From an uncultured Pelagibacteraceae bacterium (GTDB lineage Bacteria > Pseudomonadota > Alphaproteobacteria > Pelagibacterales > Pelagibacteraceae): DNA of 64,000 nucleotides. Both the position numbers and the translations under genes were made by a program. Where the stretch lies: positions 1 to 64,000 of the forward strand of contig CACHMJ010000005.1 in the NCBI GenBank assembly GCA_902580895.1. Reading direction: 5' to 3'. Shown piece after piece: positions 21,333-31,077 of the stretch. The notes under the pieces are model-generated. The model saw only the letters and a list, made by a program, of their open reading frames with translations. It did not search any database and was not told where the DNA came from. How positions within the stretch are numbered: the first letter of the stretch is position 1; each line of letters starts with the position of its first letter.

Positions 21333-21742
21333 TGCTACAACCAGTAAGAACTAAATGGCGTAAAGCACACAAGGGTAGAATTCATGGAACAGCTTCTAGG
21401 GCTAACTTTATTAATTATGGTGCCTATGCATTAAAAGCATTATCTCCAGATAGGGTAACAGGAAAACAAATAGAGGCTGCAAGAGTAGCTTTAACAAGAC
21501 ATATGAAAAGGCAAGGTAGAGTTTGGACAAGAATATTTCCAAATATACCAGTATCAAAAAAACCAATTGAGGTACGTATGGGTAAAGGTAAGGGTTCACC
21601 CGAATATTATGCGTGTCGAGTAAAACCAGGAAGAATTTTATTTGAGGTTGATGGTGTTTCTGAGCAGATTGCTAAAGAGGCTTTATACAAAGCATCAGCA
21701 AAACTTCCAATTAAAACAAAAACTATTAAAAGATTTTTATAA
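21332..21742 (+). CDS. rplP: 50S ribosomal protein L16
   Basis: Helps tRNA accommodation and binds near the central protuberance; 136 residues. [20 protein letters not shown] at the N-terminus and [19 protein letters not shown] near 86-104 are diagnostic. One-base overlap with rpsC; rpmC begins one base after the stop. Confidence 0.99.
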   Translation: MLQPVRTKWRKAHKGRIHGTASRANFINYGAYALKALSPDRVTGKQIEAARVALTRHMKRQGRVWTRIFPNIPVSKKPIEVRMGKGKGSPEYYACRVKPGRILFEVDGVSEQIAKEALYKASAKLPIKTKTIKRFL

Positions 21743-21743
21743 T

Positions 21744-21935
21744 ATGAAAAAACAAGAAATAAAGAATTTATCAAAAGACGAAATATTGAAAAATATAGAT
21801 AAGTTTAAAAAAGATTTATTTAATTTTAGGTTTCAAAAAATTAATTCACAGGTAACAAACCCTTCTAAAATTAACGAAACAAAAAAAACTATTGCAAGAT
21901 TAAAAACTATTTTGAAAGGAAAAACTAATGCCTAA
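21744..21935 (+). CDS. rpmC: 50S ribosomal protein L29
   Basis: Small two-helix protein at the tunnel exit; 63 residues from the ATG at 21744. The frame is open further upstream (to 21642) but inside rplP, so that extension is not used. Conserved [19 protein letters not shown] and [11 protein letters not shown]. Overlaps rpsQ by 8 bp. Confidence 0.96.
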   Translation: MKKQEIKNLSKDEILKNIDKFKKDLFNFRFQKINSQVTNPSKINETKKTIARLKTILKGKTNA

Positions 21936-22164
21936 AAAAATATTAACAGGCGTTGTTGTAAGCGATAAACCAAATAAAACAATTACAGTTTTGATAGAGA
22001 GAAAATATTCTCATCCTGTGCTTAAAAAAATCGTTAAGGTAAGGAAAAAATACAATGCACATGATGAAAACAATAAATTTAAAACAGGTGATAAAGTTTC
22101 AATTATTGAGAGTAAACCATATTCAAAAAATAAAAGATTTCAAGTCATGGAGAATGTAAAATAA
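21928..22164 (+). CDS. rpsQ: 30S ribosomal protein S17
   Basis: OB-fold 16S rRNA binder; 78 residues. [20 protein letters not shown] and [20 protein letters not shown] are family blocks. Starts 8 bp inside rpmC; ends in a one-base overlap with rplN. Confidence 0.97.
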   Translation: MPKKILTGVVVSDKPNKTITVLIERKYSHPVLKKIVKVRKKYNAHDENNKFKTGDKVSIIESKPYSKNKRFQVMENVK

Positions 22165-22532
22165 TGATACAAGTACAAACAGAATTATTAGTTGCTGATA
22201 ATACAGGAGCAAAAAAAATTGAATGCATTAAAGTTTTAGGTGGTTCAAAGAGAAGATATGCTGGTATTGGAGATACTATAGTAATTGCGGTAAAGGAAGC
22301 AATACCGAAGGGTAAAGTTAAAAAAGGATCAGTGCATAAAGCAGTTGTTGTAAGAGTAAAAAAAGGTATCCACAGAGACGACGGCTCAAAAGTTAAGTTT
22401 GATAATAATGCAGCAGTCTTAGTTGATGATAAAGGCGAACCTGTTGGGACAAGAATTTTTGGACCAGTTACAAGAGAATTAAGAACAAGAGGTCAAATGA
22501 AGATTATATCTTTAGCCCCGGAGGTCATATAA
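22164..22532 (+). CDS. rplN: 50S ribosomal protein L14
   Basis: Interface protein contacting 16S rRNA in the 70S ribosome; 122 residues, exactly the usual length. [20 protein letters not shown] near the start and [13 protein letters not shown] near the end are conserved. One-base overlaps on both sides. Confidence 0.99.
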   Translation: MIQVQTELLVADNTGAKKIECIKVLGGSKRRYAGIGDTIVIAVKEAIPKGKVKKGSVHKAVVVRVKKGIHRDDGSKVKFDNNAAVLVDDKGEPVGTRIFGPVTRELRTRGQMKIISLAPEVI

Positions 22533-22780
22533 TGATTAAAAAAGGTATAAAAGTAAAAATTTTAACCGGAAAAGATAAAAACAAAGAGGGTGAAATAATA
22601 GAAATAGATAGACCAAATAATAGAGCCAAAGTTAAAGATCTTAATATGATAAAAAAACATGTGAAAACTACTAAAGAAAAAAAAGGTGGAATATTTTCAA
22701 AAGAAAATTTTATCAATATTTCAAATTTGAAATTAATTAATGAACAAAAAAAAATTAAAAAAACAGAGGCTAAAAAATAA
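22532..22780 (+). CDS. rplX: 50S ribosomal protein L24
   Basis: Assembly-initiator KOW protein near the tunnel exit; 82 residues, about 20 shorter than the common ~103-105-residue form, the C-terminal part being reduced to a lysine-rich tail. KOW motif [20 protein letters not shown] at 7-26. The start and end are fixed by one-base overlaps with rplN and rplE, so the shortness is real. Confidence 0.93.
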   Translation: MIKKGIKVKILTGKDKNKEGEIIEIDRPNNRAKVKDLNMIKKHVKTTKEKKGGIFSKENFINISNLKLINEQKKIKKTEAKK

Positions 22781-23334
22781 TGGTACCAAGATTAAAAGAA
22801 CTTTATTTCAAAGAAATACAACCTTCATTAAAAACTGAATTTGGATTTAAAAATCTAAATATGGGACCTAGAATCGAAAAAGTAGTTTTAAATATGGGGC
22901 TAGGTTTAGATGGAAATGATTCGAAAATTCATAAATCTTGTGAGGAAGATTTAGCAAAAATCACCGGTCAAAAACCAGTCACAACTAAATTCAAAAAATC
23001 TGTTGCAAATTTTAAAACAAGAAAAGGCTCTAATGCTGGACTAAAGGTAACTTTAAGAAAAGACAAAATGTATGAATTTATAGATAGACTTATAAATATC
23101 GCTTTGCCAAGAGTGAAAGATTTTAGAGGATTATCTCCCGAGGGATTTGATAAATTTGGTAATTATACATTTGGTATAAAGGAACATATCATATTTCCAG
23201 AAGTAAGTTTTGATAGAGCAGATAAAGTAAGAGGTTTAGATGTTATATTCGTAATATCATCTTTAAGTAAAGAACACAGCTTTGCTTTACTTAAAAAGAT
23301 GAATTTTCCATTTATAAAAAAAGGAGATAATTAA
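22780..23334 (+). CDS. rplE: 50S ribosomal protein L5
   Basis: Binds 5S rRNA and contacts P-site tRNA; 184 residues. KVVLNMGLG (about 35-43), TGQKPVTTKFKKSVANFK and ALPRVKDFRGLSPEGFD are conserved. One base separates it from rpsN. Confidence 0.98.
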   Translation: MVPRLKELYFKEIQPSLKTEFGFKNLNMGPRIEKVVLNMGLGLDGNDSKIHKSCEEDLAKITGQKPVTTKFKKSVANFKTRKGSNAGLKVTLRKDKMYEFIDRLINIALPRVKDFRGLSPEGFDKFGNYTFGIKEHIIFPEVSFDRADKVRGLDVIFVISSLSKEHSFALLKKMNFPFIKKGDN

Positions 23335-23335
23335 A

Positions 23336-23641
23336 ATGGCTAAATTAAGTTCAATTAATAAAAATAACAGAAGAATAAAACTTTCAGACAGATTGTTTAA
23401 CAAAAGAGCTAAATTAAAAAAAATTGTTATGGATAAAAAAATTCCTTTAGAAGAAAGATTTAAAGCACAACAAAAACTCTCAAAATTGCCAAGAAATTCA
23501 GCGAAAATAAGAGTAATGAATAGATGTCAGATTACTGGTAGGCCTCATGGAGTTTACAGAAAATTAAAAATATCAAGAATTGCATTAAGACAACTTGGAT
23601 TACAAGGAAAAATTCCAGGTTTAGTTAAATCGAGTTGGTAG
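23336..23641 (+). CDS. rpsN: 30S ribosomal protein S14
   Basis: 30S head protein; 101 residues, the long zinc-free form typical of alphaproteobacteria. The C-terminal motif RCQITGRPHGVYRKLKISR at about 62-80 shows no CxxC zinc ligands. 12 nt precede rpsH, one of the two largest gaps inside this operon. Confidence 0.98.
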   Translation: MAKLSSINKNNRRIKLSDRLFNKRAKLKKIVMDKKIPLEERFKAQQKLSKLPRNSAKIRVMNRCQITGRPHGVYRKLKISRIALRQLGLQGKIPGLVKSSW

Positions 23642-23653
23642 AAAGGAATTATT

Positions 23654-24049
23654 ATGAGTTTAAGTGACCCAATTGGAGATATGATAGCTAGAGTAAAAAA
23701 TGCTCAAGCTAGATATCATAAAAAAGTTGAGTTGCCTTCATCAAACTTTAAAAGCAAAATAGCTGACATATTAAAAAATGAAGGTTTTATAAAAGATTTC
23801 AAAGTTTCTAATAATGAAAAAAAGAATATTTTGTCCTTAGAATTAAAATACCATTCTGGAAATCCAGTTATAAGTAATTTTGAGAGAGTTTCTAAACCAG
23901 GAAGAAGAATTTTTTCAAGTGCCGATAGTTTACCAAAAATAAATAATGGTCTTGGTATAGCTATTTTATCAACTCCAAAAGGTGTGATGACTGATATAGA
24001 TGCAAGAAAGCAAAGAGTTGGTGGTGAAATAATTTGCAAGGTATTTTAA
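23654..24049 (+). CDS. rpsH: 30S ribosomal protein S8
   Basis: Central-domain 16S binder and, in E. coli, the spc-operon repressor; 131 residues. DPIGDMIARVKNAQA at the N-terminus and GLGIAILSTPKGVMTDIDAR then GGEIICKVF at the C-terminus. The AAAGGA-like site before the ATG is one of the few clear Shine-Dalgarno matches in the block. Confidence 0.98.
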   Translation: MSLSDPIGDMIARVKNAQARYHKKVELPSSNFKSKIADILKNEGFIKDFKVSNNEKKNILSLELKYHSGNPVISNFERVSKPGRRIFSSADSLPKINNGLGIAILSTPKGVMTDIDARKQRVGGEIICKVF

Positions 24050-24050
24050 T

Positions 24051-24590
24051 ATGTCTAAAATTGGTAAAATAAATATTTCTATTCCAGAAAAAGTAAAAGT
24101 TGCTATCGCTGGAAATATTTTAAATATAGAAGGACCATTAGGAAAAAAATCATTAAACATAGATCTGGAAATGTTTAATCTTGATATTAAAGACGGTAAG
24201 GAGATATCTCTTAAACCAAAAAAAATTGATCAAAACTCAAAAAGATTATGGGGAATGAATAGAAGCCTTATAAATAATGCAGTTATTGGTTCTGTTAAAG
24301 GATATGAGAAAATTTTAGAATTAGTAGGTGTAGGATACAGAGCAGCAATTAAAGGAAATCAGTTAAATTTACAATTAGGTTATAGTCATGATATTAATTA
24401 TGATATTCCAGAGGGTATAAAAATTTTAGTTGAAAAACAAACTACTTTAAAAATATCTGGACATGATAAACAGTTAGTTGGATTGGTTGTATCTAAAATA
24501 AAAACATTTAGAAAAATTGAACCTTATAAAGGAAAAGGAATTAGAGAGAAAGGTCAATATATTCTAAAAAAAGAGGGTAAGAAAAAATAA
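24051..24590 (+). CDS. rplF: 50S ribosomal protein L6
   Basis: Protein near the sarcin-ricin loop; 179 residues in two similar domains. [19 protein letters not shown] (near 89-107) and [14 protein letters not shown] (near 157-170) are diagnostic. One-base overlap with rplR. Confidence 0.98.
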   Translation: MSKIGKINISIPEKVKVAIAGNILNIEGPLGKKSLNIDLEMFNLDIKDGKEISLKPKKIDQNSKRLWGMNRSLINNAVIGSVKGYEKILELVGVGYRAAIKGNQLNLQLGYSHDINYDIPEGIKILVEKQTTLKISGHDKQLVGLVVSKIKTFRKIEPYKGKGIREKGQYILKKEGKKK

Positions 24591-24946
24591 TGAAACTTGA
24601 TACTAGCACTAGAAAAAAATTTAGAGTAACTAATAAGTTAAAGAAAGTTGCTAAAGCTGGAAGATTGAGATTAAGTATTTTTAGATCTTCAAAAAATATT
24701 TCTGCTCAAATAATAGATGATATAAAAAATACTACTATATTATCAGCTTCATCTGTAGAGAAAGATGTAAAAGACACAAAAACTAAAAATAAGTCAGAAC
24801 TTTCAAAAATTGTAGCAGAAAAATTAGCTAAAAAAGCTCAAGAAAAAAAAATAAGCAAAATTTATTTTGATAGAGGAATTTATAAATACCATGGCAGGAT
24901 TAAGATTTTTGCTGAAACATTAAGAAAAAACGGAATGGAATTTTAA
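24590..24946 (+). CDS. rplR: 50S ribosomal protein L18
   Basis: 5S rRNA-binding protein; 118 residues. [20 protein letters not shown] in the N-terminal half and [20 protein letters not shown] in the C-terminal half. Normal length. Starts in a TAATG overlap with rplF. Confidence 0.97.
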   Translation: MKLDTSTRKKFRVTNKLKKVAKAGRLRLSIFRSSKNISAQIIDDIKNTTILSASSVEKDVKDTKTKNKSELSKIVAEKLAKKAQEKKISKIYFDRGIYKYHGRIKIFAETLRKNGMEF

Positions 24947-24947
24947 T

Positions 24948-25463
24948 ATGGAAAACTTTAAAGAAAAAAAGAGTGATGATATTTTAGAAAAATTAGTTCA
25001 CATAAATAGAATAACTAAAGTTGTTAAAGGTGGAAGAAGATTTGGTTTTTCTGCTTTAGTTGTTGTTGGTAATCAAGCTGGGAAAATTGGTATTGCTCAT
25101 GCTAAAGCGAAACAAGTTCCCGATGCAATTAAAAAAGCTAATGAGATAGCAAGAAGAAGGTTAATACACATTCCTTTAAGAGAGGGAAGAACAATTCATC
25201 ATGATGTAAAAGCGAAAGATGGTTCTGGAAGGATAGTTTTAAGATCAGCTTCTAAAGGCACAGGAATTATTGCTGGTGGACCAGTGAGGGCTGTTTGTGA
25301 GGTCTTAGGTGTAAAAGATATCGTTGCGAAATCTATGGGCACTTCTAACGCACATAATGTAATAAGAGCAACCATAAAAGCTCTTAAAAAGCAAAATTCA
25401 CCTAAACAAATATCATCAATAAGGAATATAAAAATTTCTGATGTAATAGAAAAAAGAGGATAA
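24948..25463 (+). CDS. rpsE: 30S ribosomal protein S5
   Basis: Fidelity protein at the mRNA entry; 171 residues. [20 protein letters not shown] (about 27-46) and [20 protein letters not shown] in the C-terminal domain. Its stop overlaps the rplO start by one base (TAATG); rpmD (L30), normally between them, is not there. Confidence 0.98.
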   Translation: MENFKEKKSDDILEKLVHINRITKVVKGGRRFGFSALVVVGNQAGKIGIAHAKAKQVPDAIKKANEIARRRLIHIPLREGRTIHHDVKAKDGSGRIVLRSASKGTGIIAGGPVRAVCEVLGVKDIVAKSMGTSNAHNVIRATIKALKKQNSPKQISSIRNIKISDVIEKRG

Positions 25464-25915
25464 TGATAAGATTAAATAATAGGCTTAAGATTAACAAATC
25501 TAAAATACGAGTTGGTAGAGGAATAGGTTCAGGTAAAGGAAAAACATCTGGTAGAGGTGTTAAGGGTCAGAAATCTAGATCTGGGGTTGCAATTAAAAGT
25601 TTCGAAGGTGGACAAATGCCACTTTACAGACGTTTACCAAAAAGAGGTTTTAATCCTGTTAAAAAAGAAAAAATTGCAATCTTAAATTTAGATAAAATTC
25701 AATCTTTTATTGAAAAAAATAAAATTACAACAGATGAAATATTAAACACTTCTTCTCTGATAAAATTAAAATTAATAAACAGAAATTCAAAAAAATTGAA
25801 AATTTTAGGTTCAGGTGAAATAAAAGATAAAATTAATATTGAAGCCGATTTAGCATCAAAATCAGCATTAGAAAAACTCGAAAAAATTGGTGGATCGATA
25901 CAATTAAAAAAATAA
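25463..25915 (+). CDS. rplO: 50S ribosomal protein L15
   Basis: Late 50S assembly protein; 150 residues. N-terminal glycine-rich extension [20 protein letters not shown] (about 22-41) and [17 protein letters not shown]. The C-terminal half is lysine- and isoleucine-rich but keeps the family pattern. Followed by secY after 12 nt. Confidence 0.97.
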   Translation: MIRLNNRLKINKSKIRVGRGIGSGKGKTSGRGVKGQKSRSGVAIKSFEGGQMPLYRRLPKRGFNPVKKEKIAILNLDKIQSFIEKNKITTDEILNTSSLIKLKLINRNSKKLKILGSGEIKDKINIEADLASKSALEKLEKIGGSIQLKK

Positions 25916-25927
25916 TATTTAAGGCAA

Positions 25928-27208
25928 ATGAGTTCTTCATCTTCAAGTACAGATTTAAGAAATAGAATAATTTTTACCATAGCAATATTAGCTGTTTACA
26001 GATTTGGCACTTTTGTACCTTTGCCTGGAATTGATCCAGAACAATTAAAGATTTTAATGGCAGGAAATCAAAAGGGATTACTTGGTATGTTTAATGTTTT
26101 TGCGGGCGGAGCAGTAAGTAGAATGGCGATTTTTGCTTTAGGGATAATGCCCTATATTTCCTCATCAATCATTGTTCAGTTATTAACAGGTGTTTCTGAT
26201 TATTTTAAAAATCTTAAGGCACAAGGTGAAACTGGAAGAGCTAAGATAACTCAAATTACAAGATATGGAACTGTTTTATTAGCTACAGTACAAGGTTATG
26301 GTTTGTCAGTTGGTTTAGAATCATCCGCAAATTTAGTTATTAATCCAGGTATATTCTTTAAAATATCGACAGTAACAACAATTGTTGCAGGTACAATTTT
26401 TTTAATGTGGTTGGGAGAGCAAATTACGCAAAGAGGTATTGGTAATGGAATATCATTAATAATTTTTGCAGGAATAGTAGCAGAAATACCAAGGGCACTA
26501 GTAACTACTTTTGAATTAGGTAGGACGGGAGCTATATCAACACTTATGATTATTGCAATTTTCGTATTACTAATTTTAACAATATTGTTTATTGTATTTA
26601 TGGAAAGAGCTCTACGAAAAATCTTAATTAATTATCCAAAAAGACAAATGGGAAATAAAATGTATGGTGGAGAGTCATCTCATTTACCCTTAAAAATTAA
26701 TCAGGCAGGAGTGATACCTGCAATTTTTGCTTCTGCGTTACTTTTATTACCTGTAACATTTTCCAATTTTAATATTTCTGAAAGTGAAACTTTTCTTAAT
26801 CTAAGTTCATATTTTACCCAAGGTCAACCTCTGTATATGCTTTTATACGCAGCTGGAATAATTTTTTTTACATTTTTTTATACCTCAATTACATTTAATC
26901 CAAATGAAACAGCTGACAATTTAAGAAAGTACGGTGGATTTATTCCCGGAATAAGGCCAGGAGAAAGCACAGCAATTTACATTGAAAACATTTTAACTAA
27001 ATTAACTACCATTGGGGCAATGTATTTAACTTTAGTTTGTTTGATGCCTGAATTTTTAATTGCCAATTATCCAATTCCATTTTATCTGGGTGGAACCTCA
27101 ATTTTAATTGTGGTTGTCGTCGCCATTGATACTGTAACACAAATTCAGACAAGACTTATGAGTTCACAATACGAACAATTAATAAAGAAAACTAAATTTG
27201 GGAAATAA
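25928..27208 (+). CDS. secY: preprotein translocase subunit SecY
   Basis: Channel-forming inner-membrane protein of the Sec translocon; 426 residues with about ten predicted membrane helices. RFGTFVPLPGIDPEQL starts the first helix and plug region; the C5 loop RQMGNKMYGGESSHLPLKIN (about 238-257) binds SecA and the ribosome. Last part of the spc group, with adk 9 nt downstream. Confidence 0.98.
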   Translation: MSSSSSSTDLRNRIIFTIAILAVYRFGTFVPLPGIDPEQLKILMAGNQKGLLGMFNVFAGGAVSRMAIFALGIMPYISSSIIVQLLTGVSDYFKNLKAQGETGRAKITQITRYGTVLLATVQGYGLSVGLESSANLVINPGIFFKISTVTTIVAGTIFLMWLGEQITQRGIGNGISLIIFAGIVAEIPRALVTTFELGRTGAISTLMIIAIFVLLILTILFIVFMERALRKILINYPKRQMGNKMYGGESSHLPLKINQAGVIPAIFASALLLLPVTFSNFNISESETFLNLSSYFTQGQPLYMLLYAAGIIFFTFFYTSITFNPNETADNLRKYGGFIPGIRPGESTAIYIENILTKLTTIGAMYLTLVCLMPEFLIANYPIPFYLGGTSILIVVVVAIDTVTQIQTRLMSSQYEQLIKKTKFGK

Positions 27209-27217
27209 TTAAAAAAA

Positions 27218-27781
27218 GTGAATTTAATTTTATTTGGACCTCCAGGAGCTGGCAAGGGTACACAAGCTAAATATTTAGTAAAAAAATTGGATAATTTCCA
27301 AATATCAACTGGTGAAATTTTAAGAAATGAGATTCAAAAAAATTCTGAAATAGGAAAAAGAATTGTAAATGATATGAATGATGGAAAATTTGTGAGCGAT
27401 GAAATAGTAAATACCTTAATAGAGAATATTTTAAGCGATCCCATGAAAAAAAATAGATTAATTTTTGATGGATATCCAAGATCATTAAGTCAGGCAAAAA
27501 ATTTAGAAAAATTACTTTTAAAAAATGATCAAACTATAGATTTTATTTTTTTTCTGAACGTTAAAAAAGATGTAATTATTAAAAGAATAGAAAATAGAAA
27601 AATTATAGAAAAAAGATCAGATGACGATCTTAAGATTTTTATAAAAAGATATGATACTTATATGGCTACAACTAAACCAGTTTTAGATTTTTACTCAAAA
27701 AATTCAAATTTTTATGAAATAGATGGTAGTTCTGAAATTGCCCAAATAACTGCTAAAATAGACAATTTTATCAATGTTTAA
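27218..27781 (+). CDS. adk: adenylate kinase, short (LID-less) form
   Basis: Interconverts ATP+AMP and 2 ADP. 187 residues from a GTG start at 27218, placed just before the conserved NLILFGPPGAGKGTQAK P-loop (P-loop at 7-15). The AMP-binding DGYPRS occurs near 86-91. After RIENRKI the chain passes straight to KRSDDDLKIFIKRY, so the ~30-residue LID domain with its Cys4 or equivalent sites is missing, as in short-type enzymes. Adk after secY is a common order. Confidence 0.96.
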   Translation: MNLILFGPPGAGKGTQAKYLVKKLDNFQISTGEILRNEIQKNSEIGKRIVNDMNDGKFVSDEIVNTLIENILSDPMKKNRLIFDGYPRSLSQAKNLEKLLLKNDQTIDFIFFLNVKKDVIIKRIENRKIIEKRSDDDLKIFIKRYDTYMATTKPVLDFYSKNSNFYEIDGSSEIAQITAKIDNFINV

Positions 27782-27785
27782 GACG

Positions 27786-27813
27786 TTGACTTTAAAAGAT
27801 CTTCTTATATAAA
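27786..27813 (+). promoter_or_regulatory. promoter of the alpha operon (rpsM-rpsK-rpoA-rplQ)
   Basis: TTGACT (27786-27791), 16-bp spacer, TATAAA (27808-27813), discriminator AGGCTGA. Predicted start near 27820, giving a leader of about 18 nt. This is the best promoter match in the window and separates the spc and alpha groups. Confidence 0.72.
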
Positions 27814-27837
27814 AGGCTGAAAATTATCACAAAATAT

Positions 27838-28221
27838 ATGGCTCGTATTGCAGGTATAAATATTCCACAAAACAAACTTGTTCGTGTAGGTCTTACCTAC
27901 ATATATGGTATTGGTAATAAGTTCTCTTCTCAAATTTGCTCATCATTGAATATACCAAATGAAAAAAGAGTTAATCAACTAACAGATGATGAAATTTTAA
28001 AAATTCGAGAATACATTGATCAAAATTTTAAGGTCGAGGGAGATTTAAGAAGAGATTTCTCACTTAATATTAAAAGATTAATAGATCTTGCTTGTTATAG
28101 AGGTTCAAGACATAGGAAAAAGTTACCTGTAAGAGGTCAAAGAACGCGGTGTAATGCCAGAACAAGAAAAGGAAAAGCAATAGCAATTGCAGGTAAAAAA
28201 TTAACTCCACTTAAGAAATAA
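27838..28221 (+). CDS. rpsM: 30S ribosomal protein S13
   Basis: 30S head protein touching the 50S subunit and P-site tRNA; 127 residues, a few longer than usual. [20 protein letters not shown] at the start, and [20 protein letters not shown] then TRKGKA at the end. First gene after the alpha-operon promoter. rpmJ (L36) is not found upstream. Confidence 0.99.
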   Translation: MARIAGINIPQNKLVRVGLTYIYGIGNKFSSQICSSLNIPNEKRVNQLTDDEILKIREYIDQNFKVEGDLRRDFSLNIKRLIDLACYRGSRHRKKLPVRGQRTRCNARTRKGKAIAIAGKKLTPLKK

Positions 28222-28223
28222 TT

Positions 28224-28673
28224 ATGGCTAAGGGTGAAAAAGTAGATAAACAAGATCAAAAAAATGAAAAGACAGTAAGTAAAATTAAAAAGAGCTCTTA
28301 CTCAAAAAAGAAAAAAACAAAAAAAAATATTTTAAATGGGATTGCTTATGTACAATCAACATTTAACAATACAATTATTTCAATCGCAGATACAAATGGT
28401 AATGTAGTTTCATGGGCTTCATCAGGACAAAAAGGATTTAAAGGTTCAAGAAAATCTACACCTTATGCTGCACAAATAGCTGCAGACTCTGCAGCATCCA
28501 AAGCTTTAGAATTTGGAATGAAAACTTTATCAGTTGAAGTAAAAGGCCCAGGTTCAGGAAGAGAAACTGCTTTGAGAGCCTTACAGGCTAGAGGTTTTAA
28601 GATTTTATCAATAAAAGATACAACGCCTATGCCTCATAACGGAACTAGACCACCAAAAAAAAGGAGAGTTTAA
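28224..28673 (+). CDS. rpsK: 30S ribosomal protein S11 with basic N-terminal extension
   Basis: Platform protein near the Shine-Dalgarno helix; 149 residues versus about 129 usually. The conserved core starts only at about residue 38 ([17 protein letters not shown]), and the C-terminus [10 protein letters not shown] is intact. The first ~37 residues are lysine/serine-rich and presumably disordered. The start is fixed by the 2-nt gap to rpsM and the usual MAK beginning. One-base overlap with rpoA. Confidence 0.97.
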   Translation: MAKGEKVDKQDQKNEKTVSKIKKSSYSKKKKTKKNILNGIAYVQSTFNNTIISIADTNGNVVSWASSGQKGFKGSRKSTPYAAQIAADSAASKALEFGMKTLSVEVKGPGSGRETALRALQARGFKILSIKDTTPMPHNGTRPPKKRRV

Positions 28674-29701
28674 TGGAAACTGAAAACGTTAATATTAAAA
28701 ATTGGAAATCTTTGATTAAACCATCTAAAATCGATGTACAATTAAGTGATGATTTATCTCGAGCCAAAATTGTAGCTGAACCTCTTGAAAAGGGTTACGG
28801 ATTAACTTTGGGGAATTCTTTAAGAAGAATCTTGCTATCATCTATACGAGGTGCGGCGGTAACTTCCATACAAATTGATGGTGTATTACATGAGTTTACA
28901 TCAATCAAAGGTGTGCGTGAAGATGTAACTGATATTGTTTTAAATGTAAAATCTTTAGCGTTAAAATCATCATCTGATGGAACAAAGAAATTGATATTAG
29001 ATGCTAAAGGCCCTGGAGAGATCAAGGCTTCTGATATTACTCCTGTCAATGATGTGGAAATATTGAATCCAGATTTAGTAATTTGTAATTTAGATGAGAA
29101 TACTTCATTTCATATGGAAATGAATGTTAATACTGGAAAAGGATATGTCCCTGCAGAACTAAATAAGCCTGAGGAGCCACCATTGGGTCTTATTGCAATA
29201 GACTCTTTGTATAGTCCAGTTAAGAAAGTTTCTTATTCTGTAAGCACAGCAAGAGAAGGTAAAGCACTTGATTATGATAAACTGACTATGGAAGTAGAGA
29301 CAGATGGTTCTATTTCTGCAGAAGATGCTGTTGCTTACTCTGCTAGAATATTCCAAGACCAATTAAAAATGTTTATTAATTTTGATGAACCAGTTGAAGC
29401 ACCTGTAAAAGAGGTTTCATCTGAGCCAGAATTTAATAAAAATTTATTAAGAAAAGTAGATGAGTTAGAATTATCTGTGAGATCTATGAATTGTTTAAAA
29501 AATGATAATATAATTTATATTGGTGATCTTGTTCAAAAGTCAGAAGGCGAAATGCTCAGAACTCCAAATTTTGGTAGAAAATCATTGAATGAAATTAAAG
29601 AGGTATTAACGGGTATGTCTTTATATCTAGGAATGGAAATACCAAATTGGCCGCCAGATAACATCGCTGAAATGTCTAAAAAACTTGAGGAAGCTATTTA
29701 G
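28673..29701 (+). CDS. rpoA: DNA-directed RNA polymerase subunit alpha
   Basis: Dimerises to assemble the polymerase; its C-terminal domain contacts UP elements and activators. 342 residues. N-terminal domain has [20 protein letters not shown] (about 41-60); the alpha-CTD from about 258 keeps the helix-hairpin-helix with [15 protein letters not shown] and [17 protein letters not shown]. No gap before rplQ (stop TAG then ATG). Confidence 0.99.
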   Translation: METENVNIKNWKSLIKPSKIDVQLSDDLSRAKIVAEPLEKGYGLTLGNSLRRILLSSIRGAAVTSIQIDGVLHEFTSIKGVREDVTDIVLNVKSLALKSSSDGTKKLILDAKGPGEIKASDITPVNDVEILNPDLVICNLDENTSFHMEMNVNTGKGYVPAELNKPEEPPLGLIAIDSLYSPVKKVSYSVSTAREGKALDYDKLTMEVETDGSISAEDAVAYSARIFQDQLKMFINFDEPVEAPVKEVSSEPEFNKNLLRKVDELELSVRSMNCLKNDNIIYIGDLVQKSEGEMLRTPNFGRKSLNEIKEVLTGMSLYLGMEIPNWPPDNIAEMSKKLEEAI

Positions 29702-30151
29702 ATGAGACATGGATTTGCAAATAAAAAACTTAATAGAACATCTGAGCATAGAAAAGCGTTGTTAAAAAACATGCTTAATTCTCTTATAAAGTATGAGCAA
29801 ATTAAAACAACATTACCAAAAGCAAAATTTTTAAAACCTCAAGCTGATAAGATAATTACTTTAGGTAAAAAAGATTCTCTTCATAATACAAAAATTTTAG
29901 TTTCACAATTACAAGATATAAAATCTGCAAACAAAGTAAAAAAAACTCTATCTAAAAGATATGAAAAAAGATTAGGAGGGTATACAAGAATAATTAAAGC
30001 AGGTTTCAGATATGGTGATAATGCTCCGATGGCAATAATAGAGTTTGTAGACAGAGATATTGAGGCAAAAAAAGTAGATAAAAAGAAAAAAACTTCTTCA
30101 AAAGATCCTGAAAAAAAAGAAGATAAAAAACCAGTCACTGCATCAAAATAA
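29702..30151 (+). CDS. rplQ: 50S ribosomal protein L17
   Basis: Tunnel-exit protein; 149 residues. MRHGFANKKLNRTSEHRKAL is the invariant N-terminus, with KRLGGYTRIIKAGFRYGDNAPMAIIEFVD (two overlapping blocks, RLGGYTRIIKAGFRYGDNAP and MAIIEFVD). From about residue 119 on, a lysine-rich disordered tail (KKVDKKKKTSSK...) extends the protein beyond the ~120-residue core. Confidence 0.97.
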   Translation: MRHGFANKKLNRTSEHRKALLKNMLNSLIKYEQIKTTLPKAKFLKPQADKIITLGKKDSLHNTKILVSQLQDIKSANKVKKTLSKRYEKRLGGYTRIIKAGFRYGDNAPMAIIEFVDRDIEAKKVDKKKKTSSKDPEKKEDKKPVTASK

Positions 30152-30159
30152 TATTTTTT

Positions 30160-31077
30160 ATGTTAAAAAGTTACATCGTTGATTCAACGTGTAATAATAT
30201 GCGTCTAGATAGATGGATAAGGAATATAATTGGAAGAATTCCTCAAGGACTAATTGAAAAATCTCTAAGATCAGGGAAAATCAAAGTTAATAAAAAAAAA
30301 ATAAAAAGTTCCCATAAGATAAAATCTAATGACAAAATTGATTTTTACGACTTTAAATTTGAAGAAAGAATTAATCAAAAAAAAATAAGTTTTAGTCCCT
30401 CTAATCAAATAATAAAAGCAAATGAAGATTTAATAATAGATAACAATGAAAATTTTATTGTTTTAAATAAGAGTGCTGGTATTTCTGTTCAGGGTGGAAC
30501 AAAATCAAAAAAAAACCTAATTGATATATTCAAAAAAAGTGAAATTTTTTCAGACTCAAAACCTTTTTCTGTCCACAGATTAGACAAAGATACATCAGGT
30601 GTTTTTTTAATGGCTAAAAATAGAGAAACAGCACAATTATTAACATCATTGTTTAGATTAAGAAAAGTGCATAAAACTTATCTAGCTATATGTCATGGTG
30701 AACTTGAAAAAAATTCAGGACAATGGAATGATGATTTAGTACGTTATGATAACGGAAAAAAAATTATTGAAAAAGCAAAAACAATTTATAAAGTCATCGA
30801 TAAAAATTCGAATTCTAGTCTTGTTGAGATGAAACCTATTACTGGTAGGAAACATCAATTAAGAAAACAACTTTTTAATATTGGTCACTCAATTTATGGG
30901 GATAATAAATATAAATCTTTCAACAAAACAATTGGTATTAACAAAGAACTAATGCTTCATGCTTACGAAATAAAATTCATGATTAAAGATAAAAAATATA
31001 CTTATAAAGCTTTAATACCTGATTATTTTAAAAAATTATTAAAAATTAAAAGACTTACTTATTTAAATTCGAAATAA
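30160..31077 (+). CDS. RluA-family (RluC/RluD-like) 23S rRNA pseudouridine synthase
   Basis: Converts specific uridines in 23S rRNA to pseudouridine. 305 residues. An S4 RNA-binding domain occupies about 13-65 ([20 protein letters not shown]), and the catalytic domain contains the family motif [10 protein letters not shown] with the catalytic D142. [20 protein letters not shown] is also typical. RluC is more likely than RluD by length and by its position after rplQ, but the two cannot be separated safely. Overlaps the 3' end of convergent lipB by 23 bp. Confidence 0.88.
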   Translation: MLKSYIVDSTCNNMRLDRWIRNIIGRIPQGLIEKSLRSGKIKVNKKKIKSSHKIKSNDKIDFYDFKFEERINQKKISFSPSNQIIKANEDLIIDNNENFIVLNKSAGISVQGGTKSKKNLIDIFKKSEIFSDSKPFSVHRLDKDTSGVFLMAKNRETAQLLTSLFRLRKVHKTYLAICHGELEKNSGQWNDDLVRYDNGKKIIEKAKTIYKVIDKNSNSSLVEMKPITGRKHQLRKQLFNIGHSIYGDNKYKSFNKTIGINKELMLHAYEIKFMIKDKKYTYKALIPDYFKKLLKIKRLTYLNSK

